Notes under the pieces: model-generated
Databases searched by the model: none
Seen by the model: the letters and a program-made list of their open reading frames with translations, nothing else
What the model was told of the DNA's origin: nothing
Shown here: positions 26,258-36,092 of the stretch, piece by piece
How positions within the stretch are numbered: position 1 is the stretch's first letter
Layout of the letters: each line of letters opens with the position of its first letter
Assembly: GCF_009766105.1 (NCBI RefSeq)
Contig: NZ_LMUH01000022.1
Location: 331,329-395,328 of the forward strand
Origin: Granulicella sp. S156
GTDB taxonomy: Bacteria > Acidobacteriota > Terriglobia > Terriglobales > Acidobacteriaceae
Direction: 5' to 3'
DNA: 64,000 nt
Translations under genes and position numbers: made by a program

Positions 26258-27133
26258 ATGGGTCGTTTTTTAACAACCTTCCTAATAACGGGGGCATTAC
26301 TCCACAGCGGAATCGCCCAGTCTCAGAGTAAGAAAAGCGCCGAGATATCGAGCATAAAGGAAAACGGTGCGTTTCAGACTGATCAGGTGACGAGCCCGTC
26401 CGGGCAAGTTGGAAAATTGCCCGCGAAACAATGGCGGGAGATTATTGAAAACCACGGAACGAGCCCAATAACAGCCCTACACGCAACCTTTCGCTGTCGC
26501 AGTGCTCAAAATGCCGCACAATATGATCTCACTCCGCTTCACGATTCTCTAGCAAATTACGGCCATGATTTTCCTATCCCGCCGAGTGGCAGTATCGAAA
26601 TCGCCGCTACAGACCCTTCTGTATGTCCCGGCGGTGTGGACGCCGTCATTTTTGCAGATGGCCGCAGCGAAGGTGACCTACGACAAGTCAAGGATATATA
26701 TCTGTCCCGGCGTGGTATCTACGAGGAGCTTGACGAAATCATCGCCCAATTCAATTCGATTGCGACGCAGGGGGAGACTCTACAGCAGGCATTAGGGGTC
26801 TTAGAAAAGCGTTCTAAGTCGCTTTCAGTTCAAAACAATAGTGACATTGGGAACCTGGCCGGTTTTGGCCTTTATGCTGGACCAGAACCTCGTGACCTTT
26901 CCGAGTTTTTGGGTAGGATGAGGGCTCTTTCCGTTGCGGAATTGAGATTAAAGCATCAAAGCAACTGGCAAGCTCCGTCGGATTTCACAGCAAATCGACA
27001 ACCGAGTATCAAGAAGGTTATGGAAACAGAGCACGTTCCACGTACCCAAGCACACGCAATTGTGGTCGGTAAGAAGCTTCAAGAGTGGAAGGCCGATCTT
27101 GAGGGTAATACGGAACCTCCTAAGGGACAATGA
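26258..27133 (+). CDS. Secreted hypothetical protein
   Basis: 291 residues with a signal peptide (RFLTTFLITGALLHSGIAQS). AAGGAGAG upstream supports the start. Two cysteines, in TFRCRS and PSVCPGG, could form a disulfide; the C-terminal half is helical and charged. The base composition is clearly more AT-rich than in surrounding genes, which suggests acquisition. I recognise no domain. It stands alone between the ABC pair and the paiB-like gene. Confidence 0.7.
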   Translation: MGRFLTTFLITGALLHSGIAQSQSKKSAEISSIKENGAFQTDQVTSPSGQVGKLPAKQWREIIENHGTSPITALHATFRCRSAQNAAQYDLTPLHDSLANYGHDFPIPPSGSIEIAATDPSVCPGGVDAVIFADGRSEGDLRQVKDIYLSRRGIYEELDEIIAQFNSIATQGETLQQALGVLEKRSKSLSVQNNSDIGNLAGFGLYAGPEPRDLSEFLGRMRALSVAELRLKHQSNWQAPSDFTANRQPSIKKVMETEHVPRTQAHAIVVGKKLQEWKADLEGNTEPPKGQ

Positions 27134-27371
27134 CGTAGTTGTCATAACGTGATGCGTTCTTTCTGGAGACCCTGGGAAATGAAGTTCGATGTTTTGACGC
27201 AGATCTTCAATCTCTATGGGGCCACCATGGCCTCAAGCGCGTCGTGCTTTTGAGGCTCTTTAACCGAGGGGACTTTGCCCGCAGCCTGTGAAACCGTGCC
27301 CTTCCGCTCCATGCCTCAACAAACTGTTTGCACAGTTCGACCGGACTCCAACAGCAGTTTGATGACACGCC

Positions 27372-28001
27372 CTAGATCTTTTCGACAAGGGCTTTCATCG
27401 CAAGGCTCTCAGGTGTATCGAGTGAGTCGAGACCGTCGATCACGGCCTCGCGGTCGCGCTCATTGCGGTTCTGACTTACCTTCCACTTGCCCTCAAGCCG
27501 CCGGATCGGCAGTTCAAGCCCGACGATGCCATTCAGCAATGTCCGGATATACGCCTCTGGGGCGTCGCTAACCTTCCATGGAATCGGTGACGCTGCTTCG
27601 TGGATATCGGTCAGGCTGTTAAGGTGCTTCAGCAGCCAGTCGGCATCTTGAATCACCTTCAGTAGGCCGTAGGCATGGACGACCGCATAGTTCCAGGTCG
27701 GGACTTCTTTGCCGTGCTCGTGCTTGCCCGGATACCAGGAGGCCGAGATGTAGTGCTGCGGCCCGGCGAAGATGGCGAGTGCATCGACGTCCGGCGTCAG
27801 GTCACGCCACTGCGTATTGGCGCGGGAGATGTGCCCCCTCAACACGCCAAACTCGGAACCGTCCGCTTCAAGCACCATCGGAATATGCGATGCAAAAAGA
27901 CCGGAGGCATTCATCGTCACCAGCGACGCAAGCGGATGAGCTTGTATCAACGCGTGGATGACGGGAATCCGCTTCTCTTCATTCGCCTTCGGAATGTACA
28001 T
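27372..28001 (-). CDS. PaiB-family FMN-binding protein
   Basis: 209 residues. MYIPKANEEKRIPVIHALIQ, then LASLVTMNASGLFASHIPMV, GPQHYISASWYP and VPTWNYAVVHAYG are the conserved blocks of the FMN-binding split-barrel PaiB family, named after a Bacillus negative regulator of sporulation/degradative genes. These proteins are more likely flavin-dependent enzymes or sensors than DNA-binding factors. The flanking 238-base gap (27134-27371) holds no gene I can support. Confidence 0.88.
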   Translation of the reverse strand: MYIPKANEEKRIPVIHALIQAHPLASLVTMNASGLFASHIPMVLEADGSEFGVLRGHISRANTQWRDLTPDVDALAIFAGPQHYISASWYPGKHEHGKEVPTWNYAVVHAYGLLKVIQDADWLLKHLNSLTDIHEAASPIPWKVSDAPEAYIRTLLNGIVGLELPIRRLEGKWKVSQNRNERDREAVIDGLDSLDTPESLAMKALVEKI

Positions 28002-28074
28002 GGACCCTCCACTCGTCGCAGCGATACAGGGGCTTCAGCTCGCAGCCTGTCATCGCCCCATCAGTGAACTCAGT

Positions 28075-29118
28075 CTAGTTTCGCAGCTCGCGTAAGGCTT
28101 CTTCTACCTGCAGGCGCTGCTCTGCATTCAGCGGCAGGCGCGGCAAGCGAGGCGAGCCTCCGTAGTAGCCATTCAGATCACAGCCATACTTGATACCTGC
28201 AACGCCAAACTTGCGCATCAGCTCATCCGCTGCACGAAGCCGCTTTGCCTTCTCGGCAGACAACGCCGGATCGCCGTCCTTGAAAGCCGCAAAGACCTCA
28301 TGGCAAGCCTGCGGAGAACACGCAGCCAGCCGAGGCAATGCACCTGGGACGCCAGCCTCCAATAGAGTCAGCAGACCGGCTACCTCTCCAGCAGCCATCA
28401 CCTGAAATCCAACTGTCTTTGTGCGCGTCTTGATCGCTGCCTTCGGCGTCGCAACAGCCAGAGCTGTTCCTCCACCAAGCGATTCGGCTGAAACAAAGGT
28501 TGCAGGACCCTCGCTCTCCGGCACGATCATCCGACGCGTTACCGGTGCGAAAACCGTCGTCACCTTCACGTCGCGACGTACATGCGTTGTAGCGTCAGCA
28601 ATTGCACGATAGCGCTCGACTGTCAGGTCCGCATCGTAGAGTCCGATGATGTTGGTATGCTCCGCCAGCGTGGTCAACAACTCCACCGGAAGTTGACGGG
28701 ACGGAGCTGCAGCATTGCTCCAGAGCAGCACGGGAAGCGGCGAGGCATCGGCAACGGCGCGGAAGAAAAGGGTTAGCTCCTCGTCGGACAGCACGCTGTG
28801 CGGAGCTGCAAGCAGAACGGAGTCGAAGCCCGCACGTTCCGCGCTTTCAGCGATCGCTACGGCAGTGCGAACACTGTCCTTCGCGATACCCGCGATCAGC
28901 ACCTTCTCACGCGCCGCCGATTGACCAACAGCCTGCAGCGCCTCGTTCGTCTCCTCATCGGAGAGTGCGCTGGCTTCGCTGCCCGGTCCAAGTACGACTA
29001 ATCCCGCAGCCGGGGTCAGCGAGTAGCGACCGGCATTGTGCTCCAACTTGCGCAGATAGCTGCCGCCATCGCGATAGAAAGGCACCGTCAGAGGTATATG
29101 AATTCCGTCGATCAACAT
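28075..29118 (-). CDS. DHDPS-fold protein without catalytic lysine
   Basis: 347 residues from the ATG chosen (MLIDGIHIPLTVPF). The DapA/N-acetylneuraminate-lyase TIM barrel is visible (GGSYLRKLEHNAG, VVLGPGSEASALSDEE, VLIAGIAKDS). The Schiff-base lysine expected in the GIKD-type motif near position 161 is tyrosine (NIIGLYDAD), and the YN pair near 133 reads WSN. It is therefore unlikely to be an aldolase of the classical mechanism. It follows carB by a short gap on the same strand. Confidence 0.8.
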   Translation of the reverse strand: MLIDGIHIPLTVPFYRDGGSYLRKLEHNAGRYSLTPAAGLVVLGPGSEASALSDEETNEALQAVGQSAAREKVLIAGIAKDSVRTAVAIAESAERAGFDSVLLAAPHSVLSDEELTLFFRAVADASPLPVLLWSNAAAPSRQLPVELLTTLAEHTNIIGLYDADLTVERYRAIADATTHVRRDVKVTTVFAPVTRRMIVPESEGPATFVSAESLGGGTALAVATPKAAIKTRTKTVGFQVMAAGEVAGLLTLLEAGVPGALPRLAACSPQACHEVFAAFKDGDPALSAEKAKRLRAADELMRKFGVAGIKYGCDLNGYYGGSPRLPRLPLNAEQRLQVEEALRELRN

Positions 29119-29142
29119 AGCTTCACCCAACATCCCGCGGCT

Positions 29143-32100
29143 CTAGGCCGTCACCGCTTCATTCTTACGAGATGCGTGCAATGCCTGCAACGACTCGACG
29201 TGATACTCACCCTTTTGCAGGGCCTCTATTCCATCGGCGGCGGCTCGTGCAGCAGCTAGCGTGGTGATCGTAGGAACGCGGCCTATCACCGCAGCGCGGC
29301 GAATCGCCTGCTCGTCGAAGACACTCTCCAAACCGCGCGGCGTGTTGATCACAAGCTGAATGCGGTCGCTCTTGATGAGATCGACGGCGTTCGGCCTGCC
29401 TTCCTTCACGTTGTAGACCCGCTCGACCTTTAGCCCGGAGAGTTCAAGCACCTCGGCTGTGCCGTGCGTCGCCACCAGATGGAAGCCCATCTCCACGAAG
29501 CGTCGCGCCAGCGTTGCGACAGATTCCTTGTCATGCTCATTCACGCTGAAGAAGACGGTACCCTCGCGTGGAAGATGCAGGCCGGCCGCGGTCTGGGCCT
29601 TTGCGAAGGCCTCGCCGAAGGTAGTGGCTACTCCCATCACTTCGCCGGTTGAGCGCATCTCCGGCCCGAGAACAGGATCGACGCCCTGGAACTTGCCCCA
29701 CGGGAAGACCGGTGACTTTACAAAAAAGTGTTCGCCTGTGCCGAGATCGCGTCCACTCGCCAGCTCCGCCGGAAGCAGCTCGCGCAGCGTGCGGCCGGTC
29801 ATCAGGCGCGAGGCTACCTTCGCGAGTTGAATGCCTGTCGCCTTGGAGACGTACGGCACCGTGCGCGAGGCACGCGGATTCACTTCAATCACGAAGACCT
29901 TGCCACGCTGAATCGCAAACTGCAGATTCACGAGGCCGATCACATTCAATGCCAGCGCGAGCTGTCGTGTGTAGCTGCGAATGGTGTCGAGCACCTCCGC
30001 CGAGAGATCAACCGCCGGCAACACACACGACGAATCGCCCGAGTGCACGCCTGCCTCTTCGATGTGCTGCATGATGCCGGCGATAAGGACGTCCTTGCCG
30101 TCGCACAGCGCATCGACATCGACCTCCTGCGCATCTTCGAGGAAGTGGTCGATGAGCACCGGCCGCTCCTGCGAGTACTCGATCGCCGTCGTCATATAGC
30201 GGACGACCGCTTCGTCGTCATACGCAATCACCATCGCGCGTCCACCGAGAACATACGAAGGCCGCACGAGCACCGGATACTCCACGGTTCGTGCACCGGC
30301 AAGCGCCTCTTCCACGCTCGTCGCCATCGCGCCCTGAGGCTGAGGAATGCCGAGCTCCGTAATCAACTTGCCGAACCGCTTGCGGTCTTCAGCGAGGTCG
30401 ATCGACTCCGGCGACGTGCCGATGATGGGCACACCGGCAGCCTTCAGCGGCAGCGACAGGTTCAGCGGAGTCTGCCCACCGAACTGCACGATCATGCCGA
30501 TTTCAGCACCGGACGAAGCCTCGTGCTCGTATACCGCGAGCACATCTTCAAATGTCAGCGGCTCAAAATAGAGGCGGTCGCTGGTGTCATAGTCCGTCGA
30601 GACTGTCTCAGGATTGCAGTTGACCATGATGGTTTCGTAGCCATCCTCACGCAGAGCGAAGGCTGCGTGGCAGCAACAGTAGTCGAACTCAATGCCCTGC
30701 CCGATGCGGTTCGGTCCGGAGCCGAGGATGATGACCTTCTTCTTGGTCGTGGGAGCAGCCTCGTCCTCTTCGTCGTAACAGGAGTAGAGGTAAGGCGTGA
30801 AGCTTTCGAACTCGGCCGCGCAGGTGTCGACGAGCTTATACACCGGGCGCACGCCAAGCTTCTCGCGCAGTGCACGAACCTGCGCCGTTGCGTCTTTGCC
30901 ATTGAGGCCAAATGCCGCAGCCAGTCTCTCGTCCGACAGCCCCATGCGCTTGGCCGAGTGCAGCTCAGGCGCGTCGAGAGCGATGCCCTTGCCTGCAACC
31001 GACTTCAGCTCCTCAGCGATCTGCTTCATCTGGTGCAGAAACCAGGGATCCATGCCCGTGAAGTGCGCGACATCGCGCACACTCATGCCACTGTCGAAGG
31101 CGTAGCGTAGATAGGCGAGACGCTCAGGGTGCGGCGTTACGAGACGCTGCGTCAGGCGGCGCGGATCGATGGTGTCCGCACTGCCCTTCTTGCCCGTCTC
31201 AAGCGAGCGTACAGCTTTCATCAGTGCTTCTTTGAAGGTGCGGCCGATAGCCATCACTTCGCCGACGGACTTCATCTGGGGACCGAGAATCTCATCGGCG
31301 CCAGGGAACTTCTCGAACTGCCACTTCGGAATCTTCACGACGACATAATCGATCGTCGGCTCGAAGCAGGCGGGCGTGGCCTTCGTAATGTCGTTCTGCA
31401 GTTCGTCGAGCGTGTAGCCAACGGCGAGGCGAGCGGCGATCTTGGCGATAGGAAATCCTGTCGCCTTCGACGCCAGCGCCGACGAGCGCGAGACGCGTGG
31501 GTTCATCTCGATGACCGTCATGCGACCGTTCTGCGGATTCACCGCGAACTGCACGTTGCTTCCGCCGGTCTCCACACCGATCTCGCGGATGACGGCAATG
31601 GCCGCATCGCGCATCACCTGATACTCGCGATCGGTCAGCGTCTGTGCGGGAGCGACGGTGATGGAGTCACCTGTGTGTACGCCCATCGGATCGAAGTTTT
31701 CAATCGAGCAGATGATAATGACGTTGTCCTTGAGGTCGCGCACCACCTCAAGCTCATACTCTTTCCAGCCAAGCACGGACTCTTCGAGCAGGCACTCATG
31801 CACCGGCGAGAGATCCAGACCACGCGACAGAATCTCCATCAGCTCTTCGCGGTTGTAGGCGATGCCTCCGCCCGATCCGCCCAGCGTAAAGCTCGGACGG
31901 ATGACCACCGGGAAGCCCAGCTTCGCGGCGAACTCAATGCCATCGCGAATGTTGTTCACCAGCATCGACTTCGGCATGTCGAGGCCGATCTTGTTCATCG
32001 CGTCTTTGAAGAGCAGGCGGTCTTCGGCCTTCTTGATGGCCTCCAGCTTGGCGCCGATGAGTTCGACTCCATACTTTTCGAGCACGCCAGCGTCGGCGAG

Positions 32101-32427
32101 ATCGACCGCCAGGTTGAGCGCTGTCTGTCCGCCAACGGTCGGCAGTACGGCAAATACGCCCTTTTTGCCCGCCATCATCTCGACTTCGACGCGGAGGATC
32201 TCCTCGACGTAGGCAAGCGTCAACGGCTCAATATAGGTGCGGTCGGCAAGCTCGGGGTCGGTCATGATGGAGGCCGGGTTCGAGTTAACCAGCACCACCT
32301 CATAACCCTCAGCCTTGAGAGCTTTGCAAGCCTGGGTGCCGGAGTAATCAAACTCGGCCGACTGGCCAATAACAATCGGCCCGGAGCCGATAACTAGAAT
32401 CTTCGCGATGTCGTTTCTACGTGGCAT
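29143..32427 (-). CDS. carB: Carbamoyl-phosphate synthase large subunit
   Basis: 1094 residues, full length. It makes carbamoyl phosphate from bicarbonate, ammonia and two ATP for pyrimidine and arginine synthesis. Two homologous ATP-grasp halves are seen ([18 protein letters not shown] and [17 protein letters not shown]), then the C-terminal MGS-like allosteric domain ([19 protein letters not shown]). Its ATG overlaps the TAA of the toxin gene by one base (TAATG); a GGGGAG box lies 13 bases upstream inside the toxin gene. Confidence 0.97.
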   Translation of the reverse strand: MPRRNDIAKILVIGSGPIVIGQSAEFDYSGTQACKALKAEGYEVVLVNSNPASIMTDPELADRTYIEPLTLAYVEEILRVEVEMMAGKKGVFAVLPTVGGQTALNLAVDLADAGVLEKYGVELIGAKLEAIKKAEDRLLFKDAMNKIGLDMPKSMLVNNIRDGIEFAAKLGFPVVIRPSFTLGGSGGGIAYNREELMEILSRGLDLSPVHECLLEESVLGWKEYELEVVRDLKDNVIIICSIENFDPMGVHTGDSITVAPAQTLTDREYQVMRDAAIAVIREIGVETGGSNVQFAVNPQNGRMTVIEMNPRVSRSSALASKATGFPIAKIAARLAVGYTLDELQNDITKATPACFEPTIDYVVVKIPKWQFEKFPGADEILGPQMKSVGEVMAIGRTFKEALMKAVRSLETGKKGSADTIDPRRLTQRLVTPHPERLAYLRYAFDSGMSVRDVAHFTGMDPWFLHQMKQIAEELKSVAGKGIALDAPELHSAKRMGLSDERLAAAFGLNGKDATAQVRALREKLGVRPVYKLVDTCAAEFESFTPYLYSCYDEEDEAAPTTKKKVIILGSGPNRIGQGIEFDYCCCHAAFALREDGYETIMVNCNPETVSTDYDTSDRLYFEPLTFEDVLAVYEHEASSGAEIGMIVQFGGQTPLNLSLPLKAAGVPIIGTSPESIDLAEDRKRFGKLITELGIPQPQGAMATSVEEALAGARTVEYPVLVRPSYVLGGRAMVIAYDDEAVVRYMTTAIEYSQERPVLIDHFLEDAQEVDVDALCDGKDVLIAGIMQHIEEAGVHSGDSSCVLPAVDLSAEVLDTIRSYTRQLALALNVIGLVNLQFAIQRGKVFVIEVNPRASRTVPYVSKATGIQLAKVASRLMTGRTLRELLPAELASGRDLGTGEHFFVKSPVFPWGKFQGVDPVLGPEMRSTGEVMGVATTFGEAFAKAQTAAGLHLPREGTVFFSVNEHDKESVATLARRFVEMGFHLVATHGTAEVLELSGLKVERVYNVKEGRPNAVDLIKSDRIQLVINTPRGLESVFDEQAIRRAAVIGRVPTITTLAAARAAADGIEALQKGEYHVESLQALHASRKNEAVTA

Positions 32428-32690
32428 TACCGGTATACATCTCCCCTGTGCCCTACTTCGAGCACAAGCACAACAAGTTTGCCTTCCTGAATGTCACAGA
32501 TGGCCCTGTAGTCGCCTATACGGAATCTCCACAGGCCGCGTAATGGCCCGGCAAGTGTTTCTGCCAGGCTCTTTGGTGTGGGATGATTCGAAACCCGTTC
32601 ACGGAAAAATTTGAGAATCCGCTCGCGTTCCGGTTTGTTCAACCGCAGCAAATCTTTTTCGGCGAGATCCGAATACTCAACTCGCCACAT
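32427..32690 (-). CDS. RelE/ParE-type toxin within the car operon
   Basis: 87 residues. [36 protein letters not shown] and [16 protein letters not shown] are the hallmark strands of RelE-family ribosome-dependent mRNA interferases; basic residues RFRIGDYR and the C-terminal GHRGDVY match known active-site positions. It overlaps its antitoxin by 14 bases and carB by one. It appears intact. Confidence 0.93.
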   Translation of the reverse strand: MWRVEYSDLAEKDLLRLNKPERERILKFFRERVSNHPTPKSLAETLAGPLRGLWRFRIGDYRAICDIQEGKLVVLVLEVGHRGDVYR

Positions 32691-32889
32691 TGGATCGGCG
32701 TTCCATCTCTTCCTGAGAAATCGAGTACTTCATTGTTGATAAAGCGCGTATACCGGCAGCATAGTCTTCTCTGTCTTCGAGCCAACGCATCACAACTTCG
32801 CGTACAAGGAAGCTCTCGCTAACATGCTGCTCCTCGGCCGCCTGACGCACACGATCTTCAACTTCAGGGTCAAACTGGACTTCAACCAT
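32677..32889 (-). CDS. RelB/RHH-type antitoxin within the car operon
   Basis: 70 residues. The N-terminal half ([19 protein letters not shown]) is a ribbon-helix-helix DNA-binding segment, followed by the antitoxin motif [15 protein letters not shown] and [10 protein letters not shown] strong GGGGAAG box precedes the ATG, which overlaps the 3' end of carA by 8 bases. It is expected to neutralise the RelE toxin and possibly bind DNA, although no separate promoter inside carA is apparent. Confidence 0.9.
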   Translation of the reverse strand: MVEVQFDPEVEDRVRQAAEEQHVSESFLVREVVMRWLEDREDYAAGIRALSTMKYSISQEEMERRSNVAS

Positions 32890-34030
32890 GGTCTTCCCCT
32901 TTCCACTCTTCCATCATCTTACGGAAGTCCCGGAACAGATAATGCGAATCATGCGGCCCGGGACTTGCTTCGGGGTGGTACTGCACGCTGAACATCGGGT
33001 CTGTCTTGTGCTTCAGTCCAGCGAGCGTATCGTCATTCAAATTCACGTGGGTCACAGTGACATCATCGGGCAACGACTTCGGATCAACGTTGAAGTTATG
33101 GTTCTGCGCCGTGATCTCGACTTTGCCTGTTTCAAGGTTCTTGATCGGATGGTTGCCGCCGTGGTGCCCAAACTTCAGCTTGTAGGTCTTGCCGCCAAGC
33201 GCCAGCCCGAACAACTGATGCCCCAGGCAGATGCCGAACAACGGCTTCTTGCCCTGCAGATCACGGATGTTCTGCTGCGCGTATTCCAGCGGCTCGGGAT
33301 CGCCGGGGCCGTTCGAGAAGAAGATGCCGTCCGGCTCCATCGCCAGTACATCGGCTGCGGAGGTCTTCGCCGGCACTACCGTTACGCGGCAGTTCTCGCG
33401 AGCGAGCATGCGCAAAATGTTCTGCTTGATGCCGTAGTCGTACGCCACCACATGAAGTTGCCCGGTAGCGTTCGGATTGGCGGAGGGTAGCAGGAAGTCG
33501 CCCGTCGCATTGCGTGGCTCCGTCGAGTCCCAGGTATAAACCGTCTTCGTCGAAACGACGCTGGCCAGATCGGTGCCATCCATCTTCTTGTGCGCTTTGG
33601 CCTTGGCAACGAGCGCAGCCGGATCATCGACCGCTGTCGAGATGACTCCACGCATCACGCCATTGGCGCGCAGATGCCGCACAACGGCTCGCGTGTCGAT
33701 CTCTCCGATCACAGGAACGCCGTTGCGCTCCAGGTACTCGTCGGCGACCTCCGTGGAACGCCAGTTCGAGCTTACCGGTGAGAACTCGCGGACGACCAGT
33801 CCCTCGATGTAGGGGCGAGAAGCCTCCGCATCCGAAGGTGACGTTCCATAGTTGCCAATGTGGGGATTGGTTAGAATGACGATCTGCCCCGCGTACGAAG
33901 GATCTGTGAAGATCTCCTGGTAGCCGGTCAGAGATGTGTTGAAGACGACCTCACCAACGCGTTCGACGTGCGAACCGTATGCCTTACCGCGAAAGAGGCG
34001 CCCGTCTTCTAGGGCGAGAATTGCTTGCAT
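32882..34030 (-). CDS. carA: Carbamoyl-phosphate synthase small (glutaminase) subunit
   Basis: 382 residues from the ATG preceded by GGGAGAG. It hydrolyses glutamine and channels ammonia to CarB. The N-terminal CPSase domain (LFRGKAYGS ... [21 protein letters not shown]) is followed by a class I amidotransferase domain with nucleophile cysteine in [11 protein letters not shown] and the His-Glu pair in [10 protein letters not shown]. The product must pair with CarB, yet a toxin-antitoxin pair separates the two genes. Confidence 0.97.
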   Translation of the reverse strand: MQAILALEDGRLFRGKAYGSHVERVGEVVFNTSLTGYQEIFTDPSYAGQIVILTNPHIGNYGTSPSDAEASRPYIEGLVVREFSPVSSNWRSTEVADEYLERNGVPVIGEIDTRAVVRHLRANGVMRGVISTAVDDPAALVAKAKAHKKMDGTDLASVVSTKTVYTWDSTEPRNATGDFLLPSANPNATGQLHVVAYDYGIKQNILRMLARENCRVTVVPAKTSAADVLAMEPDGIFFSNGPGDPEPLEYAQQNIRDLQGKKPLFGICLGHQLFGLALGGKTYKLKFGHHGGNHPIKNLETGKVEITAQNHNFNVDPKSLPDDVTVTHVNLNDDTLAGLKHKTDPMFSVQYHPEASPGPHDSHYLFRDFRKMMEEWKGEDHG

Positions 34031-34090
34031 TGACTCTCCCAAGAGAGTGGATTTTAACGATTTTATCAGCCTCCGGGGTGCATAAACGAA

Positions 34091-34115
34091 AAGACCCGGC
34101 TTTTGACCGGGTCTT
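34091..34115 (-). terminator. Rho-independent terminator after the His/Cys peptide gene
   Basis: Hairpin aagacccgg / ccgggtctt with a short loop, followed on the minus strand by TTTTCGTTT. It ends the 43-residue peptide gene 26 bases after its stop and separates it from carA. Confidence 0.85.
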
Positions 34116-34141
34116 CACAGTTAGAACGTTAGAACTCAAGA

Positions 34142-34273
34142 CTATGCCCAGCGGCAAACCCGATGGCCGTGACGATAGTGGCAGACGCGATGACGATGGT
34201 GCTGCGCTTCAGCTGCGCTGAAAGATCCAGCGAGAAGGGCGAGAGCGAAGAGAGAGAGCAGAGTACGCTTCAT
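34142..34273 (-). CDS. His/Cys/Arg-rich secreted micropeptide
   Basis: 43 residues. A textbook signal peptide (MKRTLLSLFALALLAGSFSA, then AEA cleavage site) leaves a mature chain of 20 residues (QHHRHRVCHYRHGHRVCRWA) with two RVC repeats, five histidines and six arginines. GGAG precedes the ATG and a clean terminator follows, so it is a complete monocistronic gene. It could bind metal, act on the envelope or be antimicrobial; these are guesses. Too short for standard gene callers. Confidence 0.8.
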   Translation of the reverse strand: MKRTLLSLFALALLAGSFSAAEAQHHRHRVCHYRHGHRVCRWA

Positions 34274-34381
34274 CTAAAAATTCTCCAATCAGAGCGAACG
34301 ATTTAAATTCGTCGCCGCCCATCATCTTAATGAGAAGCGACGACGAGCGAAATGGTTTTCTGGATTCAAAATCCCTCGGAA

Positions 34382-34717
34382 TCAAGCTAGATTCACCGGC
34401 ACGTTGTCGCCTAAATTCACCAATACTTCATCGTTTTCGACTTTTACGGGGAAAATGTCGACCTTCGCCCGCTCCGGCGGTTCGGCGATGCCCGTCGTTG
34501 TATTGAAGGCCCAAGAGTGCCACGGGCATACAACGGCTTCGCCTTCGATCCAGCCCTGACCTAGCGGCCCGCGGCGGTGCGGGCACCAGTTGTCGAGCGC
34601 CGACAGCCTTCCCTCGACGTTCGCCAGGCAGATCGCCACCCCCGCCACCTCGGCTTCCATGACATTCCCCGGCGCTGGAGACTCCTTCGCCGCACACAAC
34701 CGAACCCACTGGGACAC
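34382..34717 (-). CDS. Rieske [2Fe-2S] protein, NirD-like ferredoxin component
   Basis: 111 residues, one Rieske domain. The cluster ligands are C45 and H47 (CPHRRG) and C64 and H67 (CPWHSW). The size and lack of a helix fit soluble ferredoxin components of dioxygenases or the NirD small subunit. No oxygenase or nitrite reductase gene lies nearby, so the redox partner is unknown. It is divergent from the hydrolase-like gene. Confidence 0.88.
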   Translation of the reverse strand: MSQWVRLCAAKESPAPGNVMEAEVAGVAICLANVEGRLSALDNWCPHRRGPLGQGWIEGEAVVCPWHSWAFNTTTGIAEPPERAKVDIFPVKVENDEVLVNLGDNVPVNLA

Positions 34718-34801
34718 GTACTTCTCCTCCGGCTACTTCGCCATCGCCATCTTGGCTTATTTTCTTTTACACATGAGATGCTGGACTGGAGCAGGAGAAC
34801 C

Positions 34802-35725
34802 ATGCCGAACCGCCCGTCCAAAGCCCAAACTCGAGCCCAGACCAGACCGAATTCCGCCAGTAATGAACCCCCTGAAGTCGTCGATCCACGTTGGATTCTA
34901 AAGGCTCTTGGCGTGGTGATCGCCCTCGCCCTCGTCTGCGCCTACCTCGCCGTGTGCGGGCTGTTCTCCTACGGTCAGTGGCAACTCGTGCTCCAGCCGT
35001 CGCGAACCGTCGCGAAAACCCCATCGGACGTCGGGTTGACGTCCACAGAGGTCCGCTTTGGTGTGGATGCCAGCGGCCAGCCCCAGCTCGACGGATGGTG
35101 GATTCCCGGGGACTCCCCTGCCTATCCCACGGTCCTTATGCTGCACAGTGGCCAGGGCTCCCTCAGCGATGCCCTGCCGGACGCCCGCCTGCTCCACGAT
35201 GCCCAACTCAACGTCCTGCTCTTCGACTATCGCGGCTTTGGCCGGAGCGGCGGCCAGCATCCGACCGAGGCGTGGATGGAAAACGATGCTGAATCAGCCC
35301 TCCGCTACATCAACGACACGCGTGGCGTGCCTGACAGCTCCGTCATTGCCTATGGGAGCGGTGCTGGCGCGGCGTTGGCAGCTAAGCTCTGCACCGAGCA
35401 CAAAGATATAGCCGGGATCATCCTCCAAAACCCCGACGGAGACTTCGAGGCCCGGGTTCGGCAGGACTCCCGATCACGGATGGTCCCCGTCGGCCTGCTC
35501 TTCCACGAGCGCTTCCCCCTCGCCGATCGTCTGCACACCCTGGCCACGCCAAAGCTGGTAATCACCTCTACGAACGGCAAAGCTGCCCTCGATCCCCAGC
35601 AAATCGCCGACCCGAAGATGACGGTCGAACTTCCTCCCGGCCAGAACCAGCCAGCGCTGCATGAGGCCATCCGGCGGTTTCTGGACACCTATCTGAAACC
35701 CTCGGCTCTTCCAGTCAAGCCCTAA
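34802..35725 (+). CDS. Membrane-anchored alpha/beta-hydrolase-fold protein lacking catalytic Ser and His
   Basis: 307 residues from the ATG preceded by CAGGAG. One N-terminal helix (ILKALGVVIALALVCAYLAV) anchors a BEM46/YfhR-like domain (VLMLHSGQGS, LLFDYRGFGRSGG). At the nucleophile elbow the usual G-x-S-x-G reads G185-S-G187-A-G, with glycine where serine belongs, and the GH motif near the end reads G280-Q281. It probably does not hydrolyse esters. The fold is clear; the role is not. Confidence 0.8.
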   Translation: MPNRPSKAQTRAQTRPNSASNEPPEVVDPRWILKALGVVIALALVCAYLAVCGLFSYGQWQLVLQPSRTVAKTPSDVGLTSTEVRFGVDASGQPQLDGWWIPGDSPAYPTVLMLHSGQGSLSDALPDARLLHDAQLNVLLFDYRGFGRSGGQHPTEAWMENDAESALRYINDTRGVPDSSVIAYGSGAGAALAAKLCTEHKDIAGIILQNPDGDFEARVRQDSRSRMVPVGLLFHERFPLADRLHTLATPKLVITSTNGKAALDPQQIADPKMTVELPPGQNQPALHEAIRRFLDTYLKPSALPVKP

Positions 35726-35728
35726 GTA

Positions 35729-35817
35729 CCTTGACGCAAAGTTCGCAAAGGGGCCAAGCTTCGCTACGACAGCCGTGGCGAAACCTGGCTCTTTTCTTTG
35801 CGCACTTGGCGTCAAGG
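35729..35817. repeat. Family C palindromic element, copy 1
   Basis: Imperfect inverted repeat with ends ccttgacgc / gcgtcaagg and an inner pair around gccaagcttcgc and gcgaaacctggc. Downstream of the hydrolase-like gene. Together with the two hairpins listed next it accounts for most of the 367-base gap to 36092; the rest holds no gene. Confidence 0.7.
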
Positions 35818-35847
35818 CTGTTGCTTTTGTCTCTCCCAAAAGGCGTG

Positions 35848-35873
35848 AAGGCCGCCAGTGTTTCGGCGGCCTT
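35848..35873 (+). terminator. Hairpin after the hydrolase-like gene
   Basis: Stem aaggccgcc / ggcggcctt with an 8-base loop; weak T-content follows. Likely the terminator for the plus-strand gene, just after the family C element. Confidence 0.55.
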
Positions 35874-36025
35874 ACAGAAGGGTGGGGAGGGTTGTGCGGA
35901 TAGGGGATGCCGGTGACCGTGGGGACTGCTGGGCCGGCTGTTGCATTGTGTTACGTGTTACATCCAATAAGACGTAAGTTACCAGAAAAAGTTTTCCACT
36001 TTCCATATATTTCTTGAGGAAAGTA

Positions 36026-36055
36026 AAAGCAGGTCGAAAATCTCCGACCTGCTTT
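36026..36055 (-). terminator. Terminator after the DUF1501 gene
   Basis: Stem aaagcaggtcg / cgacctgcttt, 11 bases perfect, with T-rich sequence following on the minus strand. It lies 38 bases after the DUF1501 stop codon. Confidence 0.8.
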
Positions 36056-36092
36056 CCTTATATACAGAGATAAAACACTATATATAAATGAG

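Noticed and set aside
27179..27253. 24-codon frame starting MKFDVLTQIF, reminiscent of a TrmD N-terminus
   Set aside because: The similarity covers only the first seven residues and the frame stops at once; most likely chance.
29728..32397. Two long plus-strand frames opposite carB
   Set aside because: Compositionally arginine/leucine-rich shadows of carB; no domain and no plausible ribosome binding sites.
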